Of a DNA stretch of 64,000 bases, positions 18,098 to 28,650 are shown piece by piece. The stretch is from Gammaproteobacteria bacterium. Lineage in GTDB: Bacteria; Pseudomonadota; Gammaproteobacteria; JAJFKG01. Within the stretch, counting starts at the first letter, position 1. Every line of letters starts with the position of its first letter. The translations under genes and the position numbers were made by a program. The notes beneath the pieces were generated by a model that searched no databases, was not told the DNA's origin, and saw only the letters and a list, made by a program, of their open reading frames with translations. The stretch spans positions 1 to 64,000 of the forward strand of contig JAJFKG010000006.1 of assembly GCA_021773335.1 (NCBI GenBank), in the 5' to 3' direction.

Positions 18098-18829
18098 GTG
18101 ACAATTAAGGTTTTTATTAATGGCGCAAATGGAAAAATGGGTTGCGAAGCAGTTGATGCTATTAACAATGCACCACGCTTAACGCTAGTAGGGAAAGGCT
18201 CTCGTGGCGATGACTTAGCACAACAACTGCGTGAGTGTGAAGCTCAAGTCGCCGTTGATCTCACCGAACCAGCGGCTGCTTTTGATAATACAGCAACAAT
18301 TATTGCGGCTGGTGTTCATCCAGTTATCGGCACCACAGGATTTAGCCCAGATCAAATTCAAACTTTGCAAAAAGAATGTCAGAGCAAAAAACTCGGCGGG
18401 ATTATTGCACCTAACTTCTCTATTGGTGCCATTTTAATGATGCGTTTTGCACAACAAGCGGCTGCCTATTTACCTAATGCTGAAATCATTGAGTTTCATC
18501 ATGATAAAAAGAAAGACTCACCTTCGGGTACAGCAATCAAAACTTCAGAAATGATTGCAGCTGGCCGCCAGATAAAGCCAGCTGAGCTCACTAACAAAGA
18601 AACTCTAGCGGGGGCACGTGGCGCTAATAATAAAGATATTCCCATTCATGCTGTACGTTTATCCGGTTTTGTTGCTAGCCAAGAAGTTATTTTTGGCGGC
18701 GACAGTGAGACGCTGACTATCCGTCATGATTCGATTCATCGTCAAGCATTTATGCCTGGCATTGTACTGTGCTGCGAAAAAGTGACGGAACTAAGTGAAC
18801 TTGTCTATGGCTTAGAAAACATTCTATAG
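18098..18829 (+). CDS. dapB: 4-hydroxy-tetrahydrodipicolinate reductase
   Basis: DapB reduces the dihydrodipicolinate precursor in the lysine/diaminopimelate pathway, needed for peptidoglycan. The 243-residue protein starts at GTG, chosen because TAAGGAG at 18084-18090 is correctly spaced. It shows the NAD(P) motif FINGANGKMG, the VIGTTGFS segment, IAPNFSIGAILMM and the active-site motif EFHHDKKKDSPSGTA. It is slightly shorter than E. coli DapB (273 residues), as in the compact family branch. It may be co-transcribed with the POT gene. Confidence 0.96.
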   Translation: MTIKVFINGANGKMGCEAVDAINNAPRLTLVGKGSRGDDLAQQLRECEAQVAVDLTEPAAAFDNTATIIAAGVHPVIGTTGFSPDQIQTLQKECQSKKLGGIIAPNFSIGAILMMRFAQQAAAYLPNAEIIEFHHDKKKDSPSGTAIKTSEMIAAGRQIKPAELTNKETLAGARGANNKDIPIHAVRLSGFVASQEVIFGGDSETLTIRHDSIHRQAFMPGIVLCCEKVTELSELVYGLENIL

Positions 18830-18855
18830 AGCTAGGATTTGTTTGTAGGGGTTAG

Positions 18856-19578
18856 CTAAGCAGTAATGGCTTGTACCAATTCGACAGGATTAGAAAGATA
18901 AGGTGAGTGTCCACTTTGTAGTGTGCGTATTTGGCAGTTGGCCCGCTTAGCCATCCACAGCTGAGCTTGTGGACAGAGCGTATTATCTAAGGCACAGTAT
19001 ATATACTCTTTCTTAACTACGTTAAACCTTTTAACATCGATAACGACTTTATCAAAAAATGGCTGTAATGGTTCATCTTGTAATTGCGCCATTGCACTAA
19101 CAACAACGTCTTCGTCGCAGCCATAATAAAATAATTCTTGCAAGTTATCCGGCTTCAATTCGACACGTTTAGTATCTTGCTTAAATACCATGTTATTGCC
19201 TAGGCCTGGTATGTTTGAACGACGCGCTAAAGCTATCAAGTTCTCGCCATCGCTAGGTAAATATGCTGCAACATAGACGAGCTTATCAATCTCAAGCTCA
19301 TTCACGGCTTGGCTGATCACTAGACCTGCCATACTATGGCCGACAAGAATTAATGGCCTGCCATCTACGCAAGAACGAACATGCGTAATAAGGCAGTCAA
19401 CATAATTAGATAGGTGCATCGATGTGAAATCGTCATTTCGATTACTGCCATGACCAGGCAAATCAATAGCATGCACATGGTGCCCTTGTTTCTCAAGCAA
19501 CGCCACAACTTGCGCCCATGGCCGACTATCTTGCCAAGCACCATGTACGATAAGGTAATTTGCCGATGAGATGGACAC
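18856..19578 (-). CDS. Alpha/beta hydrolase
   Basis: A 240-residue alpha/beta-hydrolase-fold protein. The oxyanion segment YLIVHGAWQDSRPW, the nucleophile elbow GHSMAG (Ser at about residue 83) and the late histidine in SGHSPYLSNP give a complete catalytic triad together with a probable acid in the CALDNTLCP region. The layout resembles the esterase/methylesterase group (salicylate or pyrethroid esterase-like), but the substrate is unknown. It begins only 2 bp after the gcvPB stop, so it is the last gene of the gcv operon, an unusual partner for glycine cleavage. Confidence 0.85.
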   Translation of the reverse strand: MSISSANYLIVHGAWQDSRPWAQVVALLEKQGHHVHAIDLPGHGSNRNDDFTSMHLSNYVDCLITHVRSCVDGRPLILVGHSMAGLVISQAVNELEIDKLVYVAAYLPSDGENLIALARRSNIPGLGNNMVFKQDTKRVELKPDNLQELFYYGCDEDVVVSAMAQLQDEPLQPFFDKVVIDVKRFNVVKKEYIYCALDNTLCPQAQLWMAKRANCQIRTLQSGHSPYLSNPVELVQAITA

Positions 19579-19580
19579 GA

Positions 19581-21029
19581 TTATTCAGCTTGCCAAACTA
19601 AATCAAGTTCTTTAGCTGCTTTGACATCATCCAAACGATGCACTGGCATTGTGTGCGGTGCTTGCCGCACCAATTCGGGTTCATGCTGCATTTCTTCTAA
19701 GATCGAGCTCATAGCTGCGATAAAGCGATCTAATTCTTCTTTACTTTCTGTTTCTGTCGGTTCAATCAACAGGCACTCTGGGATCAATAGTGGAAAATAG
19801 GTTGTTGGGGCATGAAAGCCATAATCGAGCAAGCGCTTTGCCACTTCCATAGCATTAACCTTTAAGGTTTTCGCGGCTTTCTTTAAGGTGACAATAAATT
19901 CATGGGTAGCACGACGCTCTGGGAATGCTAGCTCAAAACCCACCTCTGCTAAGCACTTCATTAAATAATTAGCGTTTAAGGTTGCATATTCTGCGACTCG
20001 GTGCAGGCCTTCGCGTCCCAGCAAACGGCAATAAATATACGCACGGAGGATAATGCCCGCATTACCCATAAAAGCAGACATACGTCCTATGCTATGTGGA
20101 CAATCTTGTTCTGTTAACCAATAAAAACTATCACCATCTTTGCCAACACGAGGCGTCGGTAAATATTCGGCAAGACGTGGGCCCGCAGCAACTGGGCCAC
20201 AACCTGGGCCACCACCACCATGCGGCGTCGCAAATGTTTTATGCAAATTCAAGTGAATAACATCAAAGCCCATATCTCCCGGGCGCACTTTGCCCAGAAT
20301 TGCATTAAGGTTTGCACCATCATAATAGAGTAATCCGCCAGCCTGGTGGATCAATTGTGAAATTTCTTCAATGCGACGATCGAACACTCCCAGAGTAGAT
20401 GGATTTGTTAACATGATACCTGCAGTCTGTGGCCCGACAATTTGCTTTAGTGCCTCTATATCAACATCACCATCGCTTGCTGTGGGAATCTCGCGCACCT
20501 TATAACCACACATTACTGCTGATGCGGGGTTAGTACCATGCGCAGCATCTGGTACTAAAATTTCATTACGCTGCTTATCGCCACGGCTATTGTGGTAGGC
20601 GCGAATCATCGCTACACCAGCAAATTCACCTTGTGCACCAGCCATGGGCGATAAAGCAACCGCTGGCATACCGGTTATTTCTTTAAGAATTTCTTGCAAC
20701 CCATACGCACAACTCAAATACCCTTGACTATGCACATCTGGTGCTAATGGGTGGCGCTCCAGAAAAGCCGGCAAAGATGCTAATCGATGCACTCCACGTG
20801 GGTTATACTTCATGGTACACGAACCTAATGGATAAAAATGGGTATCGATAGAAAAATTCTTTTGCGCCAAACGTGTAAAATGGCGCACTACCTGCAGCTC
20901 AGAAACTTCAGGCAAGCAAGGCTTGCTCGCGCGCAAAAACTCACTAGGAATATCCAATGTGTCGGCCTGTGCTTGAGGTGCTTGTAATGCGGCACGACGA
21001 CCTGGTTTTGAATCTTCAAATATTAACAT
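19581..21029 (-). CDS. gcvPB: Glycine dehydrogenase (decarboxylating) subunit 2
   Basis: This is the PLP-binding half of the split P-protein, which decarboxylates glycine and passes the aminomethyl group to lipoyl-GcvH. The 482-residue protein has SCTMKYNPR near the N-terminus, the PLP lysine in [18 protein letters not shown] and GAQGEFAGV. It works as a heterotetramer with GcvPA. Its gene lies 15 bp after gcvPA. E. coli has a single fused gcvP; the split form is the alternative found in many other bacteria and fits Legionellales. Confidence 0.96.
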   Translation of the reverse strand: MLIFEDSKPGRRAALQAPQAQADTLDIPSEFLRASKPCLPEVSELQVVRHFTRLAQKNFSIDTHFYPLGSCTMKYNPRGVHRLASLPAFLERHPLAPDVHSQGYLSCAYGLQEILKEITGMPAVALSPMAGAQGEFAGVAMIRAYHNSRGDKQRNEILVPDAAHGTNPASAVMCGYKVREIPTASDGDVDIEALKQIVGPQTAGIMLTNPSTLGVFDRRIEEISQLIHQAGGLLYYDGANLNAILGKVRPGDMGFDVIHLNLHKTFATPHGGGGPGCGPVAAGPRLAEYLPTPRVGKDGDSFYWLTEQDCPHSIGRMSAFMGNAGIILRAYIYCRLLGREGLHRVAEYATLNANYLMKCLAEVGFELAFPERRATHEFIVTLKKAAKTLKVNAMEVAKRLLDYGFHAPTTYFPLLIPECLLIEPTETESKEELDRFIAAMSSILEEMQHEPELVRQAPHTMPVHRLDDVKAAKELDLVWQAE

Positions 21030-21044
21030 GTTGATATTTCTCTA

Positions 21045-22403
21045 TTAAATGATACTATCTGCTAACGCTTGACAAAATGTCTTAATAGCTTCGGCACTCT
21101 TAGTTTCAGTGGTACAAATCAATAAAGCTTGGCCCAACTCCGGATAGTCAGCCGATAAATCGTAACCAGCTTGGATGCCTTGCTGCGCAAGCTTTGCAAG
21201 TGTTGACGCTACTGGCTTAGGCAAACGTACCGCAATTTCATGGAAATAGTGACGATTAAAAATGACATCAACTCCAGTGAGTTCCGCCAAATGCTGACTG
21301 AGCAATTTACAATTAGCGTGACTCGCCAGAGCAACTTGCTTAATGCCTTCTGCCCCTAACAGACTCATGTGTATTGTTGCAGCAGTCACCGCTAAGCCCT
21401 GATTAGTACAAATATTTGAGGTTGCCTTCGAACGTCGAATATGTTGCTCTCGTGCTTGCAAGGTTAAGGTAAAACCCAGTTTCCCTTCGCTATCGACGGT
21501 ACGTCCAACAATCCGGCCTGGCAATTGACGCACGAATTTTTGTTTACAGCACATAAAACCAAAATATGGTCCACCGGATGCCAATGGCACACCTAATGGC
21601 TGCCCCTCACCACAGACAATGTCGGCACCGTCTGTACCCCATTGTCCTGGCTCTTTTAATAAACTCATTGCGATTGGGTTAACAACGCCAATCACTAAAG
21701 CATTTTGTGCATGCGCCCAATCCGTAAGGATATCTACATCTTCTAATACACCGAAAAAATTTGGCTGTGGGATTACCAATGCTGCAATATCCTGGCCGCT
21801 ATACTGCTGCAAACTTGCTACATTAATATGGCCTCCTGTTCCATCGAATGGTATTTCGACCAATTCAATACCTTGGTTGGCAACAATGGTGTGTGCAACT
21901 TTGCGATAATTAGGATGCAAGGAACCCGCAACCAACACGACATGTGACTTACTGCGACGATTGGCGCGTATCGCCATTAAGACAGCTTCAGCCATCGCCG
22001 AAGCACCATCGTATAAAGACGCATTGGAAACATCCATTCCCATCAGACTTGCCATCATGGTCTGATATTCATAGACAACTTGTAATGTCCCTTGACTTGC
22101 TTCTGCCTGATAGGGCGTGTATGCCGTCATGAATTCACCGCGTGAAGTAATATCCCACACTGCAGCAGGAATATGATGTTCATAAGCTCCTGCACCGATG
22201 AAACACAGACTGCGCACATCTTGCTGCGCGCATTTACCTAGCAACTGCGCCGCTTGCATTTCGCTGATACCTTGCGGAATTTTATCCATCGGTTGACAAC
22301 GCAATGATCGCGGAATTTCATCGAATAAGTCTTCGATATCATTCACACCAATGGTGTCTAACATCATTTTAACATCAGCATCTGTATGGGGAATATATGG
22401 CAT
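21045..22403 (-). CDS. gcvPA: Glycine dehydrogenase (decarboxylating) subunit 1
   Basis: The N-terminal half of the split glycine cleavage P-protein, 452 residues. Motifs include [19 protein letters not shown] at the start, [32 protein letters not shown] and the STNICTNQ-like segment (here [11 protein letters not shown]). It lacks the PLP lysine, which GcvPB supplies. Two bases separate it from gcvH. The set gcvT-gcvH-gcvPA-gcvPB is complete; the L-protein (lipoamide dehydrogenase) must be encoded elsewhere. Confidence 0.96.
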   Translation of the reverse strand: MPYIPHTDADVKMMLDTIGVNDIEDLFDEIPRSLRCQPMDKIPQGISEMQAAQLLGKCAQQDVRSLCFIGAGAYEHHIPAAVWDITSRGEFMTAYTPYQAEASQGTLQVVYEYQTMMASLMGMDVSNASLYDGASAMAEAVLMAIRANRRSKSHVVLVAGSLHPNYRKVAHTIVANQGIELVEIPFDGTGGHINVASLQQYSGQDIAALVIPQPNFFGVLEDVDILTDWAHAQNALVIGVVNPIAMSLLKEPGQWGTDGADIVCGEGQPLGVPLASGGPYFGFMCCKQKFVRQLPGRIVGRTVDSEGKLGFTLTLQAREQHIRRSKATSNICTNQGLAVTAATIHMSLLGAEGIKQVALASHANCKLLSQHLAELTGVDVIFNRHYFHEIAVRLPKPVASTLAKLAQQGIQAGYDLSADYPELGQALLICTTETKSAEAIKTFCQALADSII

Positions 22404-22405
22404 GC

Positions 22406-22804
22406 TTAAGCTTCCTCGGCAGCAACTTTCTCATTATAGCTTTCACTATCGAGCAACTCTTCTAATTCGGCGTGATTGATAAATTTGATTTTAAATAACC
22501 AACCATCACCATAAGGATCTTGGTTTACTAATTCTGGCGTATCTGCTAGTGCTTCATTCACCGCAATGACTTCACCAGAGAGCGGACTGTAGACATCAGA
22601 AGCCGCTTTAACTGACTCGACCACACCTGCTTCATCACCACTGCGAATGTTATTCTCAGCTTCGGGCAATTCCACATAAACCAAATCGCCTAATAAATGC
22701 TGCGCATGATCAGTAATGCCAATCACGCAGATACCATTTTCTTCCTCTCGCACCCATTCATGGGTTTCGGCATAACGTAATTCACTGGGGACATTTTCAC
22801 TCAT
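22406..22804 (-). CDS. gcvH: Glycine cleavage system H protein
   Basis: The lipoyl carrier of the glycine cleavage complex, 132 residues. The lipoylation site is the lysine of [18 protein letters not shown]. The N-terminal [17 protein letters not shown] and the C-terminal DGWLFKIKF segment are standard. It shuttles the aminomethyl group from GcvP to GcvT. The gene follows gcvT by 20 bp. Confidence 0.97.
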   Translation of the reverse strand: MSENVPSELRYAETHEWVREEENGICVIGITDHAQHLLGDLVYVELPEAENNIRSGDEAGVVESVKAASDVYSPLSGEVIAVNEALADTPELVNQDPYGDGWLFKIKFINHAELEELLDSESYNEKVAAEEA

Positions 22805-22824
22805 AGTTATTACCTCATATTATC

Positions 22825-23913
22825 CTAACTAAAGGTCTTTTCTCCATTACGCACAAAAGGTGGTTTAACCACTTTTGCAGTAACATGTTTACCACGGATT
22901 TCCACCGCACAAGTCTCTTCAATCTTAGTTGGCACTCGCGCAAAGGCTATAGCATGTCCTAAAGTTGGCGAAAAACTTCCACTGGTAATTTCGCCCTCAC
23001 TGCCGTTTTCACAAATGACACGTTGGTGATTACGCAAAACGCCTTTACCACTTTCGAGCACAAGACCAACAAATTTGTGGCGTAAACCAGCTTGTTTTTG
23101 TGCTTCTAACGCCTTGCGACCAATAAAATCACGCGCAGCAGGCTCCCACGCAACCGTCCAAGCTAAGCCCGATTCTAACGGCGTGACATGCTCATCCATA
23201 TCGCTACCATAAAGGTGCATGCCAGCCTCGAGACGTAGTGTATCGCGTGCACCCAAACCACAAGGGCTTACACCAACGCGCAGCAAAGTTTGCCAGATCG
23301 TAGCAACTAACTCAGCAGGCAAGATAATTTCTACCCCATCTTCCCCCGTATACCCTGTACGTCCAATAAACCAATCATCGATTTCTGCGACAGCAAAGCG
23401 CTTGAGCTTATTAATTTGTTTCGCTTGTCGTGGATTACACATCTGGGCCAACTTTTCGATAGCTTTCGGACCCTGTATAGCAACCATGGCTAAATCATCA
23501 CGCTCTTTGATTGCAACCTCAAACTTAGCTGCATGTTGTCCGATCCATTCAATATCTTTATCACGCGTGCCCGAGTTAACGACTAAACGGTAGGTGCCAT
23601 TTTCACGAAAATAGACGATTAAATCATCAACAATGCCGCCTTTCTCGTTGAGCATACAGCTATACAATGCCTTTGTTGGCTTAAGCTTATTAACATCATT
23701 CGCTAATAAGTAGGCAAGGAAATCTTTGGCTTGCGGACCAGCCACGTCTACCACTGTCATATGTGAAACATCAAAAATCCCGGCATCGTGTCGCACTGCG
23801 TGGTGTTCATCAATTTGTGAACCATAGTGAATAGGCATTTCCCAACCAGCGAAATCAACAAACTTAGCGCCCGCTTGCTGATGCTGCTCGAATAATGGCG
23901 TGTGTTTACCCAT
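22825..23913 (-). CDS. gcvT: Aminomethyltransferase (glycine cleavage T protein)
   Basis: GcvT transfers the one-carbon unit to tetrahydrofolate, giving 5,10-methylenetetrahydrofolate and ammonia. The 362-residue protein shows [35 protein letters not shown], the aspartate-containing NDVNKL segment and [19 protein letters not shown] precedes the ATG. It heads the gcv operon, 128 bp after ubiI. No glycine riboswitch could be recognised in that leader. Confidence 0.96.
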   Translation of the reverse strand: MGKHTPLFEQHQQAGAKFVDFAGWEMPIHYGSQIDEHHAVRHDAGIFDVSHMTVVDVAGPQAKDFLAYLLANDVNKLKPTKALYSCMLNEKGGIVDDLIVYFRENGTYRLVVNSGTRDKDIEWIGQHAAKFEVAIKERDDLAMVAIQGPKAIEKLAQMCNPRQAKQINKLKRFAVAEIDDWFIGRTGYTGEDGVEIILPAELVATIWQTLLRVGVSPCGLGARDTLRLEAGMHLYGSDMDEHVTPLESGLAWTVAWEPAARDFIGRKALEAQKQAGLRHKFVGLVLESGKGVLRNHQRVICENGSEGEITSGSFSPTLGHAIAFARVPTKIEETCAVEIRGKHVTAKVVKPPFVRNGEKTFS

Positions 23914-23957
23914 TTTGGCTCCTTTTGGATAACGTGTCTTAATTTCTTGAGGGGGGC

Positions 23958-23963
23958 ATTATA
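23958..23963 (-). promoter_or_regulatory. Possible gcv operon -10 box
   Basis: A perfect TATAAT on the minus strand 44 bp before the gcvT start, within a 128-bp gap. The sequence 16-17 bp upstream (TTTAGC-like) is a poor -35. A CTCGAG inverted pair flanks the region further upstream and could be the end of the ubiI transcript. Confidence 0.4.
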
Positions 23964-24041
23964 CATGGGCTAGTGGTGCGCTAAAACACCTTCTCGAGCG
24001 ACACAAAGCTTTCCTGTTGCAAGCCTCGAGTTTCAACGAAA

Positions 24042-25295
24042 TCAATGAGTTATATTGTCTTGTGCTGAAGGTTTTGCTAATTGCGGTAAATCACCGACTA
24101 ATCCCATTGCATGACGAATCAGTTGGTTTTTGATAACTGGCAATTTATTGGTAACGCGCAAGCCCATATTGCGCACTTGGCGCAACAACTCATTATCATT
24201 ACCAAATAAACGTTTGAAAGCCTCCATGCCTGCAATCATCAACGTATTATGGCCTTTACGCCAACGTTCATAACGCCGCAATGTCGCTAAATCAGCAATA
24301 TCTCGTCCTTGCGCTTGGGCATTCATCACTACTTCAGCTAAACAACTCGCATCCAAAATCCCAAGATTAACACCTTGGCCAGCTAAGGGATGAATCGTAT
24401 GTGCTGCATCACCAATCAACGCCAAACCCGAACGCACATAACCACAACTATGCCGCATGCGCAGAGGGAAACTGGCGCGCGGCGATAAAAGATTCACATT
24501 ACCAAGACGATGGTCGAAAGCCTGACTCACGGCGAGCGCAAACTTGTCCTCGCTCAATTGCATCAAACTATCAGCGTGCGCAGTCCGGGTAGACCAAACG
24601 ATCGATGACGTGTGTAAATCTTGCAACGGTAGAAATGCTAATGGGCCATCTGGCATAAAGCGTTGCCAAGCCGTGCGCATGTGACTATCTTCTGTTTTCA
24701 AGGTTGCCACAATCGCCGTATGGCCATAGTCCCAACCTTTTATTCCCATACCGGCTTGTTCGCGCACCCATGAACGTGCTCCATCAGCAGCAATGCATAA
24801 GCGTGCATTAATAGTGCGTCCATCCACACATACTAAACATTGCATTGCATCGACATGCGCAGGCTTATATTGCTTTAATTCAATGGGAGACAGCAAGCTG
24901 ACGTTACTGTTCTTTTCTAAGTGCTGCCATAACGCCTTTTGTATCACGCGATTCTCAATAATATGTCCAAGATTCTCTTCATCGATTTTTATACAATCAA
25001 AATGGATTTCACCTTGCCCTGTTGCATCCCAGACGCGCATATCACTATATGGACTAATACGCTGACTCGCGATCGCATCCCAAACGCCTAAGCATTGAAA
25101 AACATTTTGCGAAGCACGTGTAATAGCACTGACTCGCATGTCATATTGAGTCTCATCCCAGCCGAAATCAGGTGCACGTCGCTCGACCACAGCAAGTGAT
25201 AATCCACTGTCTGCTAAAGCGCACGCTGCGGTGAGACCAACAATACCAGCACCAACAATGACAATATCATAATCCAGAGTATCACGCCGCGACAT
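24042..25295 (-). CDS. ubiI: FAD-dependent ubiquinone-biosynthesis hydroxylase (UbiI/VisC-like)
   Basis: A 417-residue FAD monooxygenase of the UbiH/Coq6 family that hydroxylates a ring position in ubiquinone synthesis. It has the dinucleotide motif DIVIVGAGIVGLTAACALADSG, a central DGARSWVREQ segment and the FAD signature GDAAHTIHPLAGQGVNLG. Position in the ygfB-pepP-ubiH-ubiI order of E. coli suggests UbiI (C5 hydroxylase). UbiF cannot be excluded by motif reading alone. It overlaps the ubiH end by 14 bp. Confidence 0.88.
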   Translation of the reverse strand: MSRRDTLDYDIVIVGAGIVGLTAACALADSGLSLAVVERRAPDFGWDETQYDMRVSAITRASQNVFQCLGVWDAIASQRISPYSDMRVWDATGQGEIHFDCIKIDEENLGHIIENRVIQKALWQHLEKNSNVSLLSPIELKQYKPAHVDAMQCLVCVDGRTINARLCIAADGARSWVREQAGMGIKGWDYGHTAIVATLKTEDSHMRTAWQRFMPDGPLAFLPLQDLHTSSIVWSTRTAHADSLMQLSEDKFALAVSQAFDHRLGNVNLLSPRASFPLRMRHSCGYVRSGLALIGDAAHTIHPLAGQGVNLGILDASCLAEVVMNAQAQGRDIADLATLRRYERWRKGHNTLMIAGMEAFKRLFGNDNELLRQVRNMGLRVTNKLPVIKNQLIRHAMGLVGDLPQLAKPSAQDNITH

Positions 25296-26532
25296 TAGCT
25301 TCTCCTTTAAGCGGGGTAGCGCCTAATAATCCCATTGTTTGGCGTGCTAAGTAATGGTTAGCTTGCGGTAATAAATCAAATGCTAATAAACCAATATTAC
25401 GCCCCAAGGTCACTGGCAACAGTTGATGTAAAAATACTCTGACCAATAAATCAGTGAATCCCATTGTCATATATTGATCCAAACGGCGTTGCTTATTATA
25501 TTTTTCAAGTAATAAGGCCGAGCTTTTCAAACTACTATCTGGCAAATGCAAGCAGTGTTCACGCAGCAAAGTTACCAAAGTTGATACATCACGCAAACCT
25601 AAATTTAAACCCTGTGCTGCAATGGGATGCAAGGTATGAGCAGCATTACCAATTAGCAGACAACCTGGTCGTATTTGTTGCTTAGCTTTAAGCATATGTA
25701 ATGGGTAAGTCATGCGCCTACTAACACCCATAAAACGCCCTAAACGATAACCAAACAAAGCTTGTAAACGCACTAAAAATTGTGCGTCGCTTAACCCCAT
25801 ATATTCTTCAATCTGTGCTTTAGGTAACGTCCAGACTAAAGCTGCCTGTTGCTCGGGTAAGGGTAATAGCGCTACCGGGCCGCTTGGCGTAAAGCGCTCA
25901 TAGGCGGTATTACGGTGATCACGTTGTAAGTGGATATTTGCGACCAAGGCTTGTTGCTGATAATCCCAGTGCGTAGTCTCTATGTTTAATAGTTTACGTA
26001 CTGTCGAAAGCGAACCATCAGCGCCGATCAATAGACGCGTGCTTAACTGTTGTGATAGTTGGTCATGGCTAATTGTAAGCTGTTGTTTATTGTCGGACTC
26101 AAGCGCTACCAATTTAGCTGGCGCAATCACCTCAACATCGGACAAAGCACTCATTGCTTGGGTTAATACACGATTAATTTGCTGCGCGGGGACTACGTAG
26201 CCTAGGGCGGATACGTTCTGCTTACTTGCATGGAAACGGGTGACACCAAAGCGTCCGCGATCTGAAACATGAATGGTGTTTATCGGCACTGCCTGGGCAG
26301 CCAACTCTTCCCATAAGCCCAGACTATTAAAAATGCATTGTGAACCATAAGATAAAGCAACTGAACGCCCATCATGGCCAGCCGCTAATTTTTTTTCAGG
26401 CGTTGCAGCCTCAATAACAGCGATACTTAGAGGTGTCGATAATTCTTGATTAAGCTTCGCCAAAGCAACAGCAAGTGTAGCACCAACCATTCCTCCACCA
26501 GCGATGGTGATATCAAAAGTTCCGTGTTGCAA
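25282..26532 (-). CDS. ubiH: 2-octaprenyl-6-methoxyphenyl hydroxylase
   Basis: A 416-residue FAD monooxygenase paralogous to the downstream ubiI product. Motifs are DITIAGGGMVGATLAVALAKL, GADGSLSTVRKLL and GNAAHTLHPIAAQGLNLGLRDV; the Asn of GNAAHT in place of the usual Asp is also typical of UbiH. It hydroxylates ring carbon C1 in aerobic ubiquinone synthesis. Its start abuts the pepP stop with no gap, so expression is coupled. Confidence 0.92.
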   Translation of the reverse strand: MQHGTFDITIAGGGMVGATLAVALAKLNQELSTPLSIAVIEAATPEKKLAAGHDGRSVALSYGSQCIFNSLGLWEELAAQAVPINTIHVSDRGRFGVTRFHASKQNVSALGYVVPAQQINRVLTQAMSALSDVEVIAPAKLVALESDNKQQLTISHDQLSQQLSTRLLIGADGSLSTVRKLLNIETTHWDYQQQALVANIHLQRDHRNTAYERFTPSGPVALLPLPEQQAALVWTLPKAQIEEYMGLSDAQFLVRLQALFGYRLGRFMGVSRRMTYPLHMLKAKQQIRPGCLLIGNAAHTLHPIAAQGLNLGLRDVSTLVTLLREHCLHLPDSSLKSSALLLEKYNKQRRLDQYMTMGFTDLLVRVFLHQLLPVTLGRNIGLLAFDLLPQANHYLARQTMGLLGATPLKGEANVAA

Positions 26533-27846
26533 TTATCGCCCTGCCATTAACGCTTCTATTTCCGCACGTGCTTTGGGCACATCAGCACTTAGTACTTCGT
26601 GGCCATTTTCAGTCACGAATACATCGTCTTCTATGCGCACTCCAATATTCCACCACCTTTCATCGACAGCTTGATTATCCGCTGCAATATAAATGCCTGG
26701 CTCTACTGTCAACACCATACCAGCTTGCAAATCACGCCATTGCCCATTTTGCTTATAGCTGCCAACGTCATGCACATCCAAGCCTAACCAGTGCCCCGAA
26801 CGATGTAAGTAAAAGTTTTCATAAGCTTTTTGTTCAATCAAGGTATCAAGATCGCCGTACAAAATTTCTAAATCGATAAGGCCCTGAGTAATGATAGGGA
26901 CAATGGCAGCTTGCACTGCGTCCCAAGGCACACCTGGGCGAATTGCTTCGATACCAGCTACTTGTGCAGCCAAGACAATATCATAAATTGCTTTTTGCTC
27001 AGGTGTAAAACGTCCATTAACCGGAAAAGTACGGGTAATATCAGCAGCATACTGCTTGTATTCTCCACCCGCATCAATCAAGACTAAATCACCGTCACAC
27101 AAAGCTTGATCATTCCTGATGTAATGCAATATACAAGCATTACTACCGCCGCCAACAATCGAATCATAAGCAACGCGGCGACAACCATTGCGCTGGAATT
27201 CATACACCAACTCTGCTTCTAATTGATATTCCATCATATCAGGTTGACAAACTTGCATGGCACGGCAATGAGCTTGCGCTGAAATACGCGCTGCTTCGCG
27301 CATTAATGCTTGTTCATGTTCGCTCTTGAAGAGACGCATTTCATGTAGCATCGAGCCCAAACTAATAAATTCTTGTGGCGCAGGTACGCCTGCACGAACT
27401 TGTCGCCGTAAACTCGCGCTCCAGCTTAACACCCGCTGATCAACTTGCGCCATTTCACCGACTGGATAGAAAACCTTTGTCCGGCCAAGCATTAGCGCTG
27501 GCATATGTTGATCGATTTCATCAATTGGATAAGCAGCATCCGCACCGTATTCTGCACACGCGCCCTCTTGACCAGCGCGATAGCCATCCCATACTTCTTT
27601 AGCGGGATCCCGACGACGGTTAAATAAGATAAATTCGCCTTCTTGACCATTTGGGATCAATACCGCAACGGCTTCAGGTTCATTAAACCCTGTCAGGTAA
27701 TAAAAATCTTTATTTTGTGAGAATGGATAGTACGCATCAGCACTGCGTAGATATTCAACCCCAGAAAAAATGATTGCAATGGCATCATCGCCAAGCACAG
27801 ATAATAAACGTTGCCGCCGTTGCTGGAATTCTTGTTGTTCTTGCAT
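26533..27846 (-). CDS. pepP: Xaa-Pro aminopeptidase
   Basis: A 437-residue cytoplasmic M24B metallopeptidase releasing N-terminal residues linked to proline. The N-terminal creatinase-like domain (QRRQRLLSVLGDDAIAIIFSG) is followed by the pita-bread domain with metal ligands in VLIDAGGEYKQYAADITRTFPVNG, HRSGHWLGLDVHDVG, LTVEPGIYI and VRIEDDVFV. The full set of ligands is visible. It lies between ygfB and ubiH, as in E. coli. Confidence 0.96.
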   Translation of the reverse strand: MQEQQEFQQRRQRLLSVLGDDAIAIIFSGVEYLRSADAYYPFSQNKDFYYLTGFNEPEAVAVLIPNGQEGEFILFNRRRDPAKEVWDGYRAGQEGACAEYGADAAYPIDEIDQHMPALMLGRTKVFYPVGEMAQVDQRVLSWSASLRRQVRAGVPAPQEFISLGSMLHEMRLFKSEHEQALMREAARISAQAHCRAMQVCQPDMMEYQLEAELVYEFQRNGCRRVAYDSIVGGGSNACILHYIRNDQALCDGDLVLIDAGGEYKQYAADITRTFPVNGRFTPEQKAIYDIVLAAQVAGIEAIRPGVPWDAVQAAIVPIITQGLIDLEILYGDLDTLIEQKAYENFYLHRSGHWLGLDVHDVGSYKQNGQWRDLQAGMVLTVEPGIYIAADNQAVDERWWNIGVRIEDDVFVTENGHEVLSADVPKARAEIEALMAGR

Positions 27847-27863
27847 AATTACGCCGACCTCAT

Positions 27864-28475
27864 TTAGTGCAATACTGCGGAATCCATACGACTCACCATG
27901 AAATGATCATTGCCGGGCATTTCATCCAACGCAAATTCACTATGCACCAGCAAAGTCATGGTGCGCACATATTCAAATATCTGAGTGAACGCCTTTTCAT
28001 CTTCTTCACGTGCAACAATATTTTCATGATCGAGCTTTGAAATTTCACTACAATGGAATAGTGCTTCGCGCACATCTGGAGAACATGCCTTATCGATTTG
28101 AATACCCGCTAAACCTAAACCAGCGAGGAAACCTTCACACCATTTACTGAGGGCTTGTGCGCGGATATTGAGTTGGGTCTCATCATCAGGTAACAGAATC
28201 TCAAAACCAAATTCCATACCATGCAACTGCTGAGAAGACGTTTGATAAAGTTCCAATAAAATTTTTTGATTCGTAGTATTGATGCTCGATGCTTCACGAC
28301 CATTTAAACCCAGCAGGGGTGCAAACCAAGCCTGACCATTGAGTTTAGATCCTGCACAAATAAAGCCGCACATCAAACCATGGGCTTCTGCGCCACAGGC
28401 CGACACATTAATTTCTTGTAGGGCTTGATTGACACGCGTAAATTCAGGCAACTTTTCTATCATCGACATCGGCAT
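27864..28475 (-). CDS. ygfB: UPF0149 (YgfB/YecA) family protein
   Basis: A 203-residue small acidic protein of the YgfB family. The conserved N-terminal segment SACGAEAHGLMCGFICAG and the C-terminal region KCSWCEGF-like (here LSKWCEGFLAGLG) identify it. In Pseudomonas, YgfB has been linked to transcription control of amidase and resistance genes, but the role here is unknown. The ribosome binding site AGAGAGG abuts the first ATG (28475), so translation may really start at one of the next in-frame ATG codons (28469 or 28463). It heads the pepP-ubiH-ubiI operon. Confidence 0.88.
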   Translation of the reverse strand: MPMSMIEKLPEFTRVNQALQEINVSACGAEAHGLMCGFICAGSKLNGQAWFAPLLGLNGREASSINTTNQKILLELYQTSSQQLHGMEFGFEILLPDDETQLNIRAQALSKWCEGFLAGLGLAGIQIDKACSPDVREALFHCSEISKLDHENIVAREEDEKAFTQIFEYVRTMTLLVHSEFALDEMPGNDHFMVSRMDSAVLH

Positions 28476-28543
28476 CCTCTCTTACTCTTTGTGTTTGTCC
28501 ACATCCTTAAACTATTTGCGCAATATATAGACAGGCATTCACG

Positions 28544-28572
28544 TTGACCCAGCCCAGCTAACCCACTATATT
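28544..28572 (+). promoter_or_regulatory. Sigma-70 promoter for zapB-like/zapA
   Basis: TTGACC (28544-28549), a 17-bp spacer and TATATT (28567-28572) make a near-consensus promoter in the divergent gap between ygfB and the zapB-like gene, about 80 bp before the latter's ATG. Confidence 0.65.
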
Positions 28573-28650
28573 AGCGCCTGATGTAGTCGGTACTATATCC
28601 AGATAAAGGTGAGCTGTTCTCGCCTGCAATAATAACCATGTCGAAAAACA

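Noticed and set aside
23914..24041. Glycine riboswitch before gcvT
   Set aside because: The 128-bp leader is too short for the usual tandem aptamers, and no conserved core motifs were seen.
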